DNA of 64,000 bases from Blastomyces gilchristii SLH14081 (taxonomy: Eukaryota; Ascomycota; Eurotiomycetes; Onygenales; Ajellomycetaceae), in contig NW_003101676.1 in NCBI RefSeq assembly GCF_000003855.2, positions 2,292,875 to 2,356,874 on the forward strand. Reading direction: 5' to 3'. Position numbers and translations under genes: made by a program. This document shows positions 40,400-52,732 of this stretch, piece by piece. Positions within the stretch are counted from its first letter, which is position 1. The number at the start of each line of letters is the position of its first letter. The notes beneath the pieces were generated by a model that worked only from the letters and a program-made list of their open reading frames with translations, did not search any database and was not told the origin of the DNA.

Positions 40400-42086
40400 C
40401 TAATACTCCATCGATTCCTCGAAAAGCCTTCTCAGTTCTTCTTTCTCCGCACCCAGTTCTTTGCTCAGGCTGGGGGCCAGGTTCAACACGCGCTGCTGTG
40501 GAATAGTCCCCTCGATCAGGTCGTCCAGATTGCTAGAGTTGAACCCAAGCTCCTTTAGCCCGCGTGGTTGGTCTCCAAGCCCGATCAGGAACTCAGCCAC
40601 TGCTTCACCCAGCACCTCACCGGCGCTCTCTCTTTTCATATTTGAAATGTCCACCCCAAAAGCTTCCGCTGCAGCAAGGTGGCGGTCCGGGTTGCTGGCC
40701 GCCGTGAACTTGAAAACAGCTGGCGCAGTGACTGCAACAGACACGCCGTGGGGAATGATATCGTGGCCCACAGCATATCCTGGGTGCTTATATCCCGGAT
40801 TCTGTCCGGAGATGGGGTAGCTCATCCCGTGGCAGAGATGGACACCGGCATTCCCGAAGCCTACGCCAGCCAGCGTTGCAGCGAGAAGCATTTGGCTTTG
40901 GGCTTCAGTGTCATCTGGGTTCTTAACAGCACGAGGAAGATACTTGACCGTACTACGTAGCGCTTGCAGGGAGAAAATGTCCGAGATTGGGTTTGCACCC
41001 TGGTAGGCGGGGCGGTTGATTGGGTTGGTTGGTCTCGGCGTTCTCTCGTTGTAGGGAATCGCGGTCCAAGACTCCAGGGAATGGCAGAGGACATCCAAAC
41101 CGGAGGAAGCATGAACTTGCGATGGCATGGTTCGTGTGTTGAGAGGATCACATATGCCCAGCGTAGGCTTCAGGTTTCTGTGTGCAACGCCTGTTTTCGC
41201 CTTCTTGGAAACCAAGTCGAAAATGGCGGTACCTGTGGTTTCAGCGCCCGTACCGGCAGTGGTGGGCACGGCGATCAGAGGTTTGAGTGTCCTCGTAATT
41301 GGCAATCCTTTTCCAAGGGGGGCGTTTACGAAGTCTAGGAAGTCGGCTTCCGGATAGATACAATATAGATTCATGAGTTTCGCCGTGTCGATGACGGACC
41401 CGCCACCTAAAAAAATCAGGGATACGGTTGGGTTAGCTAGAAGGGCCAACAGTAGTTAACTGCTTTTTTAATTCACTTTTATATATATGAAACGTACCTA
41501 CGGCAAGAAATGCATCAGCGTTGTATGGTTTCGCAAAGGCAATGGCATCTTTGATTCTATTTCAGGCAACGACCCGTCAGCAACGTATTTTCCACTTATT
41601 TTCCACCTACTACCAAGTTAGATCCTCAGGGGACAACGGAACGTTGGAGGATTACAAAACTCACGAATAATCCTTTGGCTCAACGCGAACTTTATCATAT
41701 ACGGTAAATTCCACGCCTTCTTTCGTCAGAGCCTCGATTGCGTGCTTCATGGGGTCTAACTTGGCGATATTTGAATCCGTCACGATACAGACACGCTTAG
41801 CGCCCAAGTTTTTGAAATCCATGCCAACCTCCTTGGTGGAACCTGGCCCAAATCGGATACTCGAGGCGGCCATTTCAAAGGCATATTCCTTCTGGTGGGA
41901 GGGATCGATGGGGGTTGCAAGATTGCGGACATGCTTGGATATGGGGGAGGCATGGCGATGGTGGTGGTGATGCGCAGGGTTGGAGTGGCAGGGACATGTT
42001 GGAGGGTGAGTGAATTGGACAGTCCGGAGGAGATTGAGAGCCCTTGAAGCGGCAGAGGGAGCTATTCTTATAGAGGGGAGGCTCAT
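40400..42086 (-). CDS. Hydroxyacid-oxoacid transhydrogenase, mitochondrial (Fe-ADH family)
   Basis: Exons in transcript order: 42086-41665, 41556-41498, 41406-40400; 495 residues. It matches the ADHFE1/HOT branch of iron-dependent alcohol dehydrogenases, which couples oxidation of 4-hydroxybutyrate to reduction of 2-oxoglutarate in mitochondria. The cofactor loop GGGSVIDTAK, the PTTAGTGAE motif and the metal-site region with HLCHGMSYP and GHDIIPHG are present. The N terminus is basic and serine/alanine-rich, like a mitochondrial presequence, and contains an unusual His run near residue 40. An in-frame ATG 63 bases upstream (42149) would add 21 residues; the inner ATG is preferred because it starts directly with the presequence-like segment. 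Confidence 0.92.
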
Positions 42087-42964
42087 GGTTGCGGTTTGTT
42101 GATAGGGAGGAGAAGCGGAGGTATTATCTGGGGGAAATCGGGCTTTCAATTGACGAGGAGGGTTGTAAGGATGATGTCAAGGAAAGAGAATGAGAAAGGA
42201 AACGACAGAGATCATAGAAGATTGAACATAATGATTATTATTAACATGTATACAGTATCCTTTTGAAGCTGACCATGTCTGGAGCAGCGATGAAGTTGTT
42301 GCGGGGGGAAAGGGTTTGCGGTTCGGCAAACATCCCGTCGGCTCGGAGCAGGGGGGGGTTATTTAGCCGAGCGCGAGTCGGTGCAGTCGAGCAGAGGAAG
42401 AGGAGTGCAATTTATATAGGGTTAAACGTCAATACTACTACTATTAGTCAATTAATTATTGTTCTGTACGGAATATAGAGGAACAAACTACCATCAATAT
42501 CCACTTTGTATTATTGAATAGCATGCTGCGTTGACCGGCAACCATTGTAACCTAACTACTCCGTACAGGCCTTTAACTACTAAAGAGCTTAAGTTAACTA
42601 ACTTAGATAAACTAAATAACAGGCTAGTTAATGGTGATGACGATGATCCATGGACAATAATAATAATAAAGTTAATAATAGTAATAATAAAATGCCATCC
42701 TCCCGCTTCCTTTCCGTCAAAGCCCCCGCCCGACGCCAAACTGCTTCCATATATTCTATTTCTTCCATTTTTGTTCAACAATAGCGGATTCTCTCTTTTC
42801 TGCTCTGCTTCTACACCAACTCTCCGGCCCCATTACTTTGTTCTGCTCTTCATAATAAGCCCAGCTGGGTTAGTTAAACTAACTATTCCCCCCAATGATG
42901 TCATTTTCTCTTTTTGGCACTGACATCCGCACGTTGATATCCGTATATCACTGCGACAGAAATC
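42087..42964. promoter_or_regulatory. Shared divergent promoter region (HOT / GLO1)
   Basis: 878 bp separate the two start codons, so both promoters lie here. It contains a TACTCCGTAC motif at 42557-42566 and a TTAACTA-rich stretch at 42590-42640. No gene was seen. Confidence 0.6.
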
Positions 42965-44241
42965 ATGGCGACAGACACTTCCACATACAAATTGAACCGT
43001 ATGATATGTCCCCATTATTGGTCTTACTGGTGCTACTGGTGCTACTGCTGCTGCTTCTACCTCCTCGAGGGCTGCGCTGACTGATCTTTGTCCCTTTATT
43101 AGATTCTATGCTTCGGGTGAAGGACCCAAAGAGATCAGGTACCTACCCCCATTTGACTCCCTGTCTCGTCTCCGTGGTGATAGGTTAACAAAATCTAATA
43201 CAATCGTTGTTTGTTGTGTGTGACTAGTTGAATTTTACGAGTTCCTCGGCCTCTCCCTCATCAACAAGATCGATTTCCCCGAGAACAAATTCTCCCTCTA
43301 CTTCCTAGCATACAACGGCCCCCAGTCCCTCTCGGGTTCAAACCACTGGTCGGACAGGAACGGCGTCGTCGAACTTACTCACAACTACGGCACAGAGGAT
43401 GACCCTTCGTACGCAATCACGAACGGCAACACAGAACCACACTGCGGATTCGGTCATCTCGGAATCTCCGTTGATAATCTCGAGCTGGCATGTAAACGCC
43501 TTGAGGATGCCGGGTATGTGTTCCAGAAGAAGATTGGCGAAGGGAAGACCCAGAACCAGGCCATCGTGAAGGATCCAGACGGATATTGGATAGCTATCAG
43601 TTGGAAACACGAAACGGATGCAGCCGTTGGACAGTCGGATCCATCCACCTATCGGCTGAACCACACTATGCTCAGGGTCAAGGACTCTCAAAAAAGTTTG
43701 AAATTCTACCAGGAAGTTTTAGGCATGACTCTTGTCCACACGGCCGAGCTTGAGAATGGGGAAGGGAAGCGGTTTTTACTCGCCTATCCCGCGTCCAATC
43801 CGTCGCTCCAAGAGGGCACTGCCAATCCCACCGCGGACTGGGAGGGTTTGGTGGAATTGACATGGATTTACGGCACAGAAAAGCAGGAAGGGAAGGTCTA
43901 TCATGATGGCAACGCAGAGCCTCAGGGTTTCGGGCATATCTGTACGTGATTTAAGATTAAGATATTCAATCCCCTTCCTCCCCCTCCCCCCCCCCAAAAA
44001 AAAAGAGAGAGAGAAACCTCATGAAGGCCTAGCCAAAAAAGCTAATCAATTTCCCTACCGTGCAGGCGTGTCAGTGGACGATCTAGACGCTGCGTGTGCT
44101 CGTTTGGAGGAGCAAAAAGTGGCCTGGAAAAAGCGACTGACAGACGGGCGCATGAAGAACGTAGCCTTCGTGCTTGACCCAGACGGATACTGGATCGAGA
44201 TCATCCAGAACGAGAAGTTGAAAAATCGAAGTAATTGGTAA
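42965..44241 (+). CDS. GLO1: Glyoxalase I (lactoylglutathione lyase), two-domain type
   Basis: Exons 42965-42998, 43103-43138, 43228-43941, 44066-44241; 319 residues, the usual length for the fused fungal form. It converts the glutathione hemithioacetal of methylglyoxal to S-lactoylglutathione. Each half has the vicinal-oxygen-chelate pattern: His12, Glu72 and His100 in the first, and His169, Glu233, His260 and Glu306 (DPDGYWIEI) in the second. In the first half the matching block reads DPDGYWIAI, so the usual glutamate is Ala146. One of the two metal sites may therefore be impaired; this is inference from the family's domain-swapped sites. No targeting signal is apparent. It is divergent from the transhydrogenase gene. 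Confidence 0.94.
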
Positions 44242-45487
44242 AGAGGCCGTGGGATGAACTCTCAGCACTTCCCCGCGTTAAATACCTCAGCAGGCGGCGT
44301 GTTTGCCTCGCAGCATTTGGAGGCGGCCTGACTACTCCGTACACAGTAAATAAACCCTTTACCCCTGGCTTGTATGGCCGCGCAAGATGATGGGGAATCT
44401 AAGAATGAGTCAGCTAGTTTCATAGTTAACTAGCTAAAACCAATTCGATTAAACTAATATGCACAGACTGATGAATGTATTAGTTATTATTATTAACTAG
44501 TTATGATGTTTTATTTTGTAAGCTCAAGAGGCAGGGAATTGGTCGTGTGAGGCGCCTGGCTGAATGGATATCCAACCCCCACGGAGGAAGAAGAAACCAA
44601 CCATATTAATAAATATCCCATATCATATCAGGCTCTAATAAGTTAGTTAACTAGTAGTTAACTAACTAACTAGATGACGGGCTTCTTTTCTTTTTCTTTT
44701 TTTGCTTTTATATTTCCCCGCGGAATATTATAGTGACTCGAACTGACCAGTGACAAACCCAACCCGCAATCTGGTTGGCTCCCTTCGTAGTTATTTTACT
44801 GCGTATAGCGTAGTTATAGTATTCGCCTCAAATGCTCTCGCTAGCTAAAATAATATAATAAATAATATTAAACTAAAACTAACTTAAACCCTTCCAACCA
44901 CGCAGATAATAAATACGATACGCTGCACCGTTATGTTATATCATAAACAACGACGACCAACAAACCCTTCTCAAACACATGATTTTCCGTGTCCCTTAGC
45001 GCATTAGAAGGCCCTCCAAGGTATGGTTATTTTTTTATTTCTTTTTCGTTTCTTTTTCCTTATCCCCAGTTTCCGTCCGACACGTGCATGCATGCGACTC
45101 CATTTCTTACATTTCCCTGCAAGCCGATTTTACCACTCAAGCCGCCCTTATTAGTTAGTTATGGCTTTAAATCCCCAGACAATGAATGGGCTGTCCTGTC
45201 CGGCCGTGTCATTTGCCCACCTTTTCCCTCCAGCGGCCCCAACTATCTCTTTGCTTTTTCTGTTGTTTCTTCTGCCAGCCCTCTCGTATTTTTTGCATGG
45301 GTTTCTTGTGGGACAGACAAATGCTGCGTGACGGATGCTCCGAGCATATATCTATATATCTCTGTGTCTGCCATCCCATCCGCAAACACTCCCCAAGCAG
45401 CATGTATCCGCAACGAGCCATGCTCCCCATCATACAGACCCCCCCCTGTGATCTGAACTTGTATCTGTCGCGACTCTTCCTGCGAAC
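44242..45487. other. Intergenic region upstream of the roadblock-like gene
   Basis: About 1.25 kb with a TACTCCGTAC motif at 44333-44342 and repeated TTAACTA motifs (44420-44470 and 44640-44675). The last 450 bases are pyrimidine-rich, like a 5' leader. No gene was seen. Confidence 0.5.
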
Positions 45488-46752
45488 ATGTCGATAACCG
45501 AACTAGATACAGGCGCCGGCACCAGCGATACAGATTCGTACCACTGCTTCGAAGACCCGTTCTTCGTCCCTGTATGGGAGAGAAGTCACGTGAAGTGCGC
45601 GCAGAATCTCCTCGAGTGCGACGGCGAACCCATCGAATACGACGACGAGGAAGAGGACTTTATAGATAACTGTTTCTTCTTCCCCGAAGACTGCTCCTGC
45701 TCTTCGACCAAGACATCATCGACCTTCAGCACTGATGTCACTGACCCCGAACTCGACGATATCAACCCTGCCGAGATGATCCCAGAGCTGCCGGGCATCA
45801 AAATGCTGGACACGGAAGCCCTGACCAACCTGCTAGAGGATAACCTATGCCCCCCAGAGATTACCTCTATTATGTTAGTTCCCTCTTATATACGTATATA
45901 TGTATATGTATAACATTTATTTGTATTCGAGAGAAAAAGAATCCCCTCCTCATCAGGTCATCACGTAAATCTGGAGTGTCTCGGCACTGATAAAACCTGC
46001 ATAGGATATTCGCTACAAATGGGGCCATTTTCGCGCATGCCTCCTCACTTCCTGCACGCAAACTACGAAACCTGAGCGCGACATACGGCGCCGCGTATTT
46101 ATCATATGCAGTAAATGCCCCCGCTGGTAACCTGACTGGCGTTAACCCCTCCAGCCATCCCTCATCATTTGTAACAACACCCTCCGTGCCATTAGGCGAT
46201 GTTGGGTCGATAGTCTTCGAATTCGAAAACCTAGCCGCGGTCGTCACCAAAATCGCAGACAAAGTCCTCCTCGCTGTCGTGGGTCCCAGCCATATTAACC
46301 CACCGCAGGACCAGCAACAGCCGCCCCCATCCTCTAATGGTGATGGACGCGACCGCGCACCGCCTGGGTCTGCAGCAAGCGATACAGAACGAGCCACCGC
46401 CGGAGCCGAATCCTACTCAACAGCATTCGACAGCCACCCGATGGACCACCCTAATCCCACGAGTCTTGCATCATCAGCACCCAACCCAACCTGTACACCG
46501 GCAGCAGCGCTGCACGAAAGGGTAGCCTCAGCAGCAACAGCAGAACGTCCTCTAACACCTGCTTATAACGACTCGGACGCGGCGCTACAGCTGCAGTGGG
46601 AAATCGACCGCAGCAACGACCTAGACCGCCTCGCGAGTCTGAATCTTGACTCGTCGCCTGCAGTGCTTCTGGCCCTGGAATCCAAGTCCGCTGCCCTGGG
46701 GAAGTTCCTGAGTAACAAGCTACAGGATCTTGAGTATCCGGATGATTTCTGA
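45488..46752 (+). CDS. Roadblock/LAMTOR2-like protein (possible EGO/Ragulator subunit)
   Basis: Exons 45488-45873 and 46005-46752; 377 residues. The N-terminal 110 residues are acidic and Ser/Cys-rich. From about residue 112 the protein follows a roadblock/LC7 order: a helix (EALTNLLED), a strand pair (SIMIFATNGAIFAHAS), a helix with AATYGAAYLSYA-like sequence, strands (GSIVFEFENLAAVVTKIADKVLLAVVG), and a final long helix near the C terminus. Two low-complexity insertions interrupt the fold. This layout resembles LAMTOR2, a scaffold of the Ragulator/EGO complex that tethers Rag GTPases to the vacuole for TORC1 control. That function is inferred from pattern, not certain; it could be another roadblock protein. 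The gene model itself is well supported by phase and splice sites. Confidence 0.65.
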
Positions 46753-46874
46753 TTGCTATCGCTTGCTTTAATTCTTCTTGGATCACTTTTGATATTTCGT
46801 GTTTGCATTTTGCCGTCTCGTTCATATTGCACCCAGTCATTTCTGTTTTATCTATGTGCCGTTACAGCGTATTT

Positions 46875-46917
<43 letters not shown>

Positions 46918-47640
46918 AACATTGTCCGAAACAAATACCACGTCCAGCTTTTCTGACATATTTCAGTTAATAAATCATTTTCTCACTCCTCTTTTTACTT
47001 CTGGTATGATTGAAACTTCCCGTGGACTACGCATAGCATAACTACGGCTTTCTTTGTTTCCGGCGTATTGTATTCTATATCTCTGTTTATTTATTTGGGC
47101 GTTGGAGAAGGAGCTTTCAAGTATTAAAACCTTAACGAAAGGGTATAGTTATTTTTAAGCTAAGTCAAAACTACGAATGAGAGTTAATTCATTATAAAAA
47201 AAATATCATCTATCCCTGGTCCGCCGCCTCCATTCAAACTAGGCAGCCCTATGTGTGGACGTAGCAAACTGTTGAACTAGTAGTGAGAAAACAATCGTAG
47301 GTATCCTCGAAACGAAAAATGGATGTCCGAAAGTCCAAGGAGATATCATGAGTGTGAATATAGAAAAAAAAAAAGCAAACGAAATCCGAGATGGATAAAT
47401 GGCGTAAGTGAATATGTGTATGTATATGTTGCCATGTTTTCAAAACGCTCCGCTCCTCACATTATCCTGAAAAAGCCGCAGAGGGGAGTAAAAACAAATG
47501 AGTAAAAAACATAGCGCAACAACCTAAACAAGAAACTGAAGGAAGTAGTGAATGGAAAAATCGGTCCGTCCCTCATCAATGCAAGTAGTGAGACTAATAT
47601 ATATATGGATATATAGATATAGATATAGACTGCGATATGA
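46753..47640. other. Convergent intergenic region
   Basis: About 890 bp with the 3' ends of the roadblock-like and Slm-like genes. A run of 37 T lies at 46877-46913. No gene was seen. Confidence 0.5.
46877..46913. repeat. Poly-T run (37 nt)
   Basis: An uninterrupted T run downstream of the roadblock-like gene. Comparable runs lie at 36375-36406 (T), around 23078-23105 (T) and near 20250-20271 (A). Exact lengths may be affected by sequencing error. Confidence 0.85.
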
Positions 47641-49355
47641 TCATGGTCTACCCGCATCCACTAGCGGCGCTATGGTCCCCTCTTCTTGCTGTGATGTTGC
47701 CGCGGTAGGTGCTGGGGGTATTTCCGTCGTCTCTGCAGCTGGTTGAGCTACAGGCGGAGGAATCCCGTGCGCACCACTTGTAGTCCTACTCACAGCTGGG
47801 CTCGTGGTCTGACTGACCGCCCCAGAGCCCGACCCAGGCCCAGACCTGTTAGCCAATTTGGTAAGAACATCGAGCCAATCTTCCGCGATTTCCTTGGAAT
47901 GGGCCTTGAAAGTGAGTTCAGTCGTCGTGGAGAATGCCTGTCCGACCTTGCCGCCTGAGACGTCTTTACCCTTAATGGTGAACTTGACGCCATCGCCGCT
48001 ACCGATGGAGCACTCGGGAATATAGAGCGAGATGTCCGCTGTTGGCTCCCGGTTGTAATCATCGTTGTCTTTGAAACCGTGTAGGTACCCGGCTGGGGAA
48101 ATAGCGTAGTAGCCTGGGCTGTATCCCTTGATCATTGCGCGGGATTTTCTCTCGAGTGTGCCTTCGATTAGCGCTTTGGTGGCGGAGTGCGTTTGGTTGG
48201 GGAAGATGGCGTCGGATATGGTACGGGCAGGCTTGTCGGGGTTGATCAGGATTTCTTCATTGCGCACGGAAAAGTTCATCCATTCGAAATTGTCGGGGAT
48301 TTGCTGCGCTGTGTCGACCATGTTTGCATACAGTTTGCCTACGCTGCCAGAGTGGGCTCCCATGCAGTTGGAAAACTGGAGAAGTGCAGCCTGCATCGTT
48401 TTAACAATATGGGATTCGAAAAGTGAAAGGGAATTCTGAACCTGCAGCATCTCCTCCCGATAATTGTTTTCTTCGGCCACCTGTCTGTTCATGCGGTGAC
48501 TAGTGCCTCTCCGCAAAATGTAGGGATCGTGCGCAGGCTCTAGCTTGCCTCCGACGTCAAAAGCAGCTGTGTATTTCCCTAGCATTTCAATATGTTTGTG
48601 GGTGGCAGCAGTGGCTTTCCTGACCTGCTTTGCACACTTTTCGGCACCATGTTCGACGCCTTCGGCCTTGGATTTGATCTCTTGATGAAGCTGCTTGAGA
48701 ATCGGGAGAACGAGGTTTTCCAAGTTCTTCTCCGTGTCCCGGTGTAAATCCACGATTGCCTGTCGCAGGACGCTGTTAGAGAAAAAGGCTTGGAGAAATT
48801 GACACTGCAAAGGCTAAGTGCTTCAAAAATGGATAGACTTACCCCGGTATTGGTGCGTAGGTTATCAAAGAGACCAACGACACCTCCCTTGCCCTCGCTG
48901 AAATGCGACGCGTCCTCCAGAGGTTCTGGTAAGGCCTAATGAGAGGGAAATCAAATGAATCCAGAAGATTAGCACTCAGCGACCTTTCCATGCGTCACTA
49001 AACAACCAGCTGACAGGCGAGCGGGGGGTCTACCTTCAGAATCTTTCCAAATTCTTTCGACTGGGACTCATGGGCTTTGTGGGTCGCAGTAATGTAGTTT
49101 TCGAGGTATCCGCACACATGTTTCCAGGCCTGTAGCCGGTTATATAGAACTTTGGAACTGTTCTGGGTAAGGAAAGAAAAATCCATCGGTTAGCCTATCT
49201 TTCTCCGATCTCAATCCCTAATAGCAGAAAAATTTACTGGGGGATCCTACACTCATATCGGCCTCGAGAGCAGGATCATCATCACTTTTGGCGGTATTCG
49301 TAGTCGAGACAGTTTTAACGGTAGAAGACCGCCGCGGTAGTTTTGTCAAAACCAT
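47641..49355 (-). CDS. Slm1/Slm2-like BAR and PH domain protein
   Basis: Exons in transcript order: 49355-49251, 49162-49034, 48935-48843, 48804-47641; 496 residues. After about 35 Ser/Thr-rich residues comes a helical F-BAR/BAR-like region up to about residue 290 (WKHVCGYLENYI, LPILKQLHQEIKSK and a long coiled helix). A PH domain follows at about 321-427 (IEGTLERKSR, GYYAISPAGYLHGF). A Ser/Thr/Pro/Ala-rich tail ends the protein. This is the Slm1/Slm2 layout: PI(4,5)P2-binding eisosome-associated proteins that are TORC2 effectors in plasma-membrane stress. Intron 3 is only 38 nt, yet it is needed to keep the frame. The family call is from domain order. Confidence 0.85.
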
Positions 49356-50641
49356 GATGGGCAGCGTTCTGGTGACAGTTATATAGGAAGTGAAAGGGCT
49401 TGTTCGGTAACTGGCGATATATACCCAAAGACCGGCTGAAGGCAAAGTTGCAGCAACAGTTGCTCGTTAAAATTGCTTCCAAGAAAGCAGCAGGGTCCAA
49501 TTGTCGGTATCATGAATGAAGAATAGTGTTTCAATGACCAAAAGCGACGGTGGATGATGCCGAATTTCCTCTCTCACACACAAAGAGAGAATCAAAGGGC
49601 CGGTGTGGTTGAGGATGGATGTGGCGGGGTGGAGAGACTACAAGGCGCAGAGGGGTAGGGGTATTTTGAGCTTGGCGGTCAAAACATACGGAGTTGAGAG
49701 GAGCAGCGCAGGAGTGGCTAGTTTGCGGACAAAAGAGACAAAGAATAGAAGAATAATTATTCTTATCGTATATAAACTTGAATAATAGGACAAGGTCTGA
49801 ATGTCTGAATGCAGCGCGAGTGAGAATAGCAGACAACTGGGATTTCGGCTGAGGTCAATGTGATGTCACGCCTCGGGATGTCAGATGAGTCAGCAAGGAA
49901 GTGGCAGGGACCAGATCTCTAGTCTAGACATCCATGGATATGTCATATGTGTGTAGTGTAGGGACGGATCATGTATAGTCCCCCCAATCGCAACGTGCAA
50001 GGGCAAAGGCGTTTCAAGTTCTGTATCCCCTCTTCCTGGGCAGAGCCCAGCTATTCAAGTGGCAAGTGTTGCATTGCTGAAACAGGGAGACCAGTTTTGT
50101 TCAACAAGAACTCGATCACAAATTTCAGGGCAAAATCCATCCAACCACGTTCTAACCTCAAACAGGGACATGTTAATAGGAAACAGAGAAAAGAAATTCA
50201 GAGGGGAGGAGGAAAAACGGGTCCAATGATAAAGTGATGAGAGAGAAAGGAATTTTATCTAAAAACCAACAACACCAAAGAAAAAAACAAGATGAAACTC
50301 CCCATGATCCTGTCCTGTCCCAACTTCCCGCCAAAAGTAGTGTGTAAAATTGTTATAGCCCAACCAACACCGTCTATGCAAATAGGCACATCCTAGCAAA
50401 TGTATAAAAAATATATATATAAAGAAAAAGGAGAAAAAACAAGTCCCTCCTGCCGTGGCGTAATGATGGATAAATAGATTAGATGGTACATAAGAGAGGC
50501 GTAAATATTCGTTAATGTGTATAATGTGTATAGTTCGGCAACGAAACAATGGCATAATGATTATGTATGTTTATACACACAATCACCAAAAGCCTAGAGA
50601 CTCAACCCATACTATGAAAGTTGAGCGATGCTCGACCGTCA
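49356..50641. other. Intergenic region between the Slm-like and creD genes
   Basis: About 1.29 kb holding the Slm-like promoter and the creD 3' end. A short CGGAGT-type motif lies near 49687. No gene was seen. Confidence 0.5.
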
Positions 50642-52732
50642 CTATATATCGTTGCTATGGCTCCGATCGTGAAGCCGGAACAGTGATCGATGTCTCGTGT
50701 CGCTGGTTAGCAAGGGACGATGGGAAGGACTGGGTCGCATGGGAGTTATGGAAACACCTCTAGCATCTCCAGCAGTAGCCGATTGGTAGTCGGGTAGGCC
50801 TTCGTTGGAATGTGGTGAGGGATGCGATCGAACTGCAGTGGCGTAACTGGGGACGCGCGAGAGGTGCTCGACTTCACTAATTTGCGAGCTAGGCGTAGCC
50901 ACACCCGATGGAATGTCGTCGTCCTCAGATAGCCGCCGTGAGGAGGTCGCGGTCGCAGGTGTAATAATCCCAGGACTCTGGATGTTAATGGACGGTGTAC
51001 TATCCTCCGAATTCACCAGCTGGGATTCTTGGCTTGATGAGTCTGTCGCTAATTCAGCGGATTCCGAGGGCGGGGGGGTAAATGGGAATGTGGCAGCGCC
51101 AAGATGCAGGTTGTTTAGTCGGGTATGTAAAGCAGTTGGTGAGATATTCTGAGATTCCGAGGCTACCACGGCGTTGATGTTATCTATTGAGAGATTTCGA
51201 CTAACGGACGAGAAGGGTGTGCCAGGGCGACTGCTATTGCCAGGAGTCCGATAGCCAGAAAAATCTATTTCGCTGTACAGCTGATCGAATCGATGCTCTC
51301 CATACAGAGGAGGCGCCTGCTGTGCCATCGTATGGATAACTCGCTGCGCGGAGTGCACGGATTGATCAATTAGATTATTGTTATCGCCGATGGGGAGGTT
51401 GGGAGAAATAAATATCGAAACAGGAAGACTAGCACGTAGCTATGACTCGGGAAGCCGCGCTGTTAGCTTTATACCTTATACATGGAAGAATATATGCTGA
51501 AAGACGCATTGAACAAATTATTAATATACCTCAGACATATGGCGGTCCGGATTGCGAAGCTGGACTCTAAACTTTAGCTTGTGTTTGATTCTTATACCTC
51601 TCGTATCGGCGTCTTGTAAGCATTTGTTGAGTGACTTTGGTAGGTTCAAGATTCGGGAAAACTCAAATCCATCGGCATCTCTGTTAAGGGAGTGAGATTT
51701 TTCCAGTTGATCCAATGTGCAGATATCTTCAAGGATGACTTTAGTCCATTTGTGGGACAATTGGGCGGCTTCGTCGTCGTGGGGGTTTAAAACGAAGTCG
51801 TGGTTCTCTACTAGTTGTGTGGAAATAGTACCGATAGTGAGTCCCTTTAGCAATGGTATAAGGCGAAAGTCCACCTGCACGGAGGTTCCGAATATAAGTG
51901 CTTTGGAAGGGGTCGAGATTGAATATTCGATCTTATTCGGCCATATATTCTCCACAGACTATCACGGAAACGGTAAGCTCGAGCAACACCACGGGACATA
52001 TAAAAAGGGGTCGCATCAAAGTCATTGTACCGGTTGGTGTTCACAGTTAGTACATACCATCGCATGTGAAAGCTCCAGAGCGCTTGGGTCAAGGGTTCGA
52101 ATAATCCTCAATGGTTTCCGTAGAATTATATCCTTGACGTATTTCCGACCAATCTCGGCTTTGAATCGATAAGTAATGAAGGTGTCACGCAGCCCTTCAA
52201 TGCTTTCGGGGAGGGATCCCGCGAGGATGACATCAAAGGGAAAGTCGTAATTGCCCGCGGGCAAGGTTTCCAGTTTGTTTTTGCCAGCATCTCTAAATGT
52301 CCATGTGTGATCAAAAAACCTATTTTCCCTCGAAGACTTTCTGCGACTGCTAGAACCTTGGAGCCTGTTGATATGACTCAGCCCATTAGCATCCACCCGT
52401 TTTCCTTTGGTGTATCGCATAAGGGGGGAAAGATAAAAGCTTACAGGATTTTCGACATGCCAGTGAGGTGAAGTCTGAGATATTTGATTTGCAGGGGCTC
52501 TGAGAGGCAAAGGAGTAGTTTGCCATTCAACAAGGTGCTGGCGGCCTCGTGTTCATTCCCGCGAAAAACGATATAATCGTGATCTAGTCTGTGGGGAATT
52601 GGTGTCAGCGTTTCAGTGCGCCAGAAAAGAAATTGGGGGAAGGAAGAAGAAACAATGGGGTCAAACCAACCTGATATCAAAGTACTTTGCCTGACTGGCG
52701 GTCCCGCCACTAGTGAGGAAACTGAGGGCCAT
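50642..52732 (-). CDS. creD: CreD, arrestin-like HECT ubiquitin ligase adaptor
   Basis: Exons in transcript order: 52732-52671, 52588-52445, 52364-52058, 51958-51530, 51439-50642; 579 residues. N-terminal and C-terminal arrestin folds cover about residues 15-340 (FDIRLDHDYIVFRG, TLPAGNYDFPFDVIL, RTLDPSALELSHAM, HKLKFRVQL). The tail has two likely PY motifs for WW domains: PPLY at 357-360 and LPDY at 529-532. In Aspergillus nidulans, CreD acts with the ligase HulA in ubiquitination linked to carbon catabolite repression and is related to yeast Rod1/Rog3. The tail is Ser/Thr-rich, as in regulated arrestins. The segment after GMSKIL is a few residues shorter than in related proteins, near the exon 2/3 junction. 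It lies under 6 kb from creC. Confidence 0.95.
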
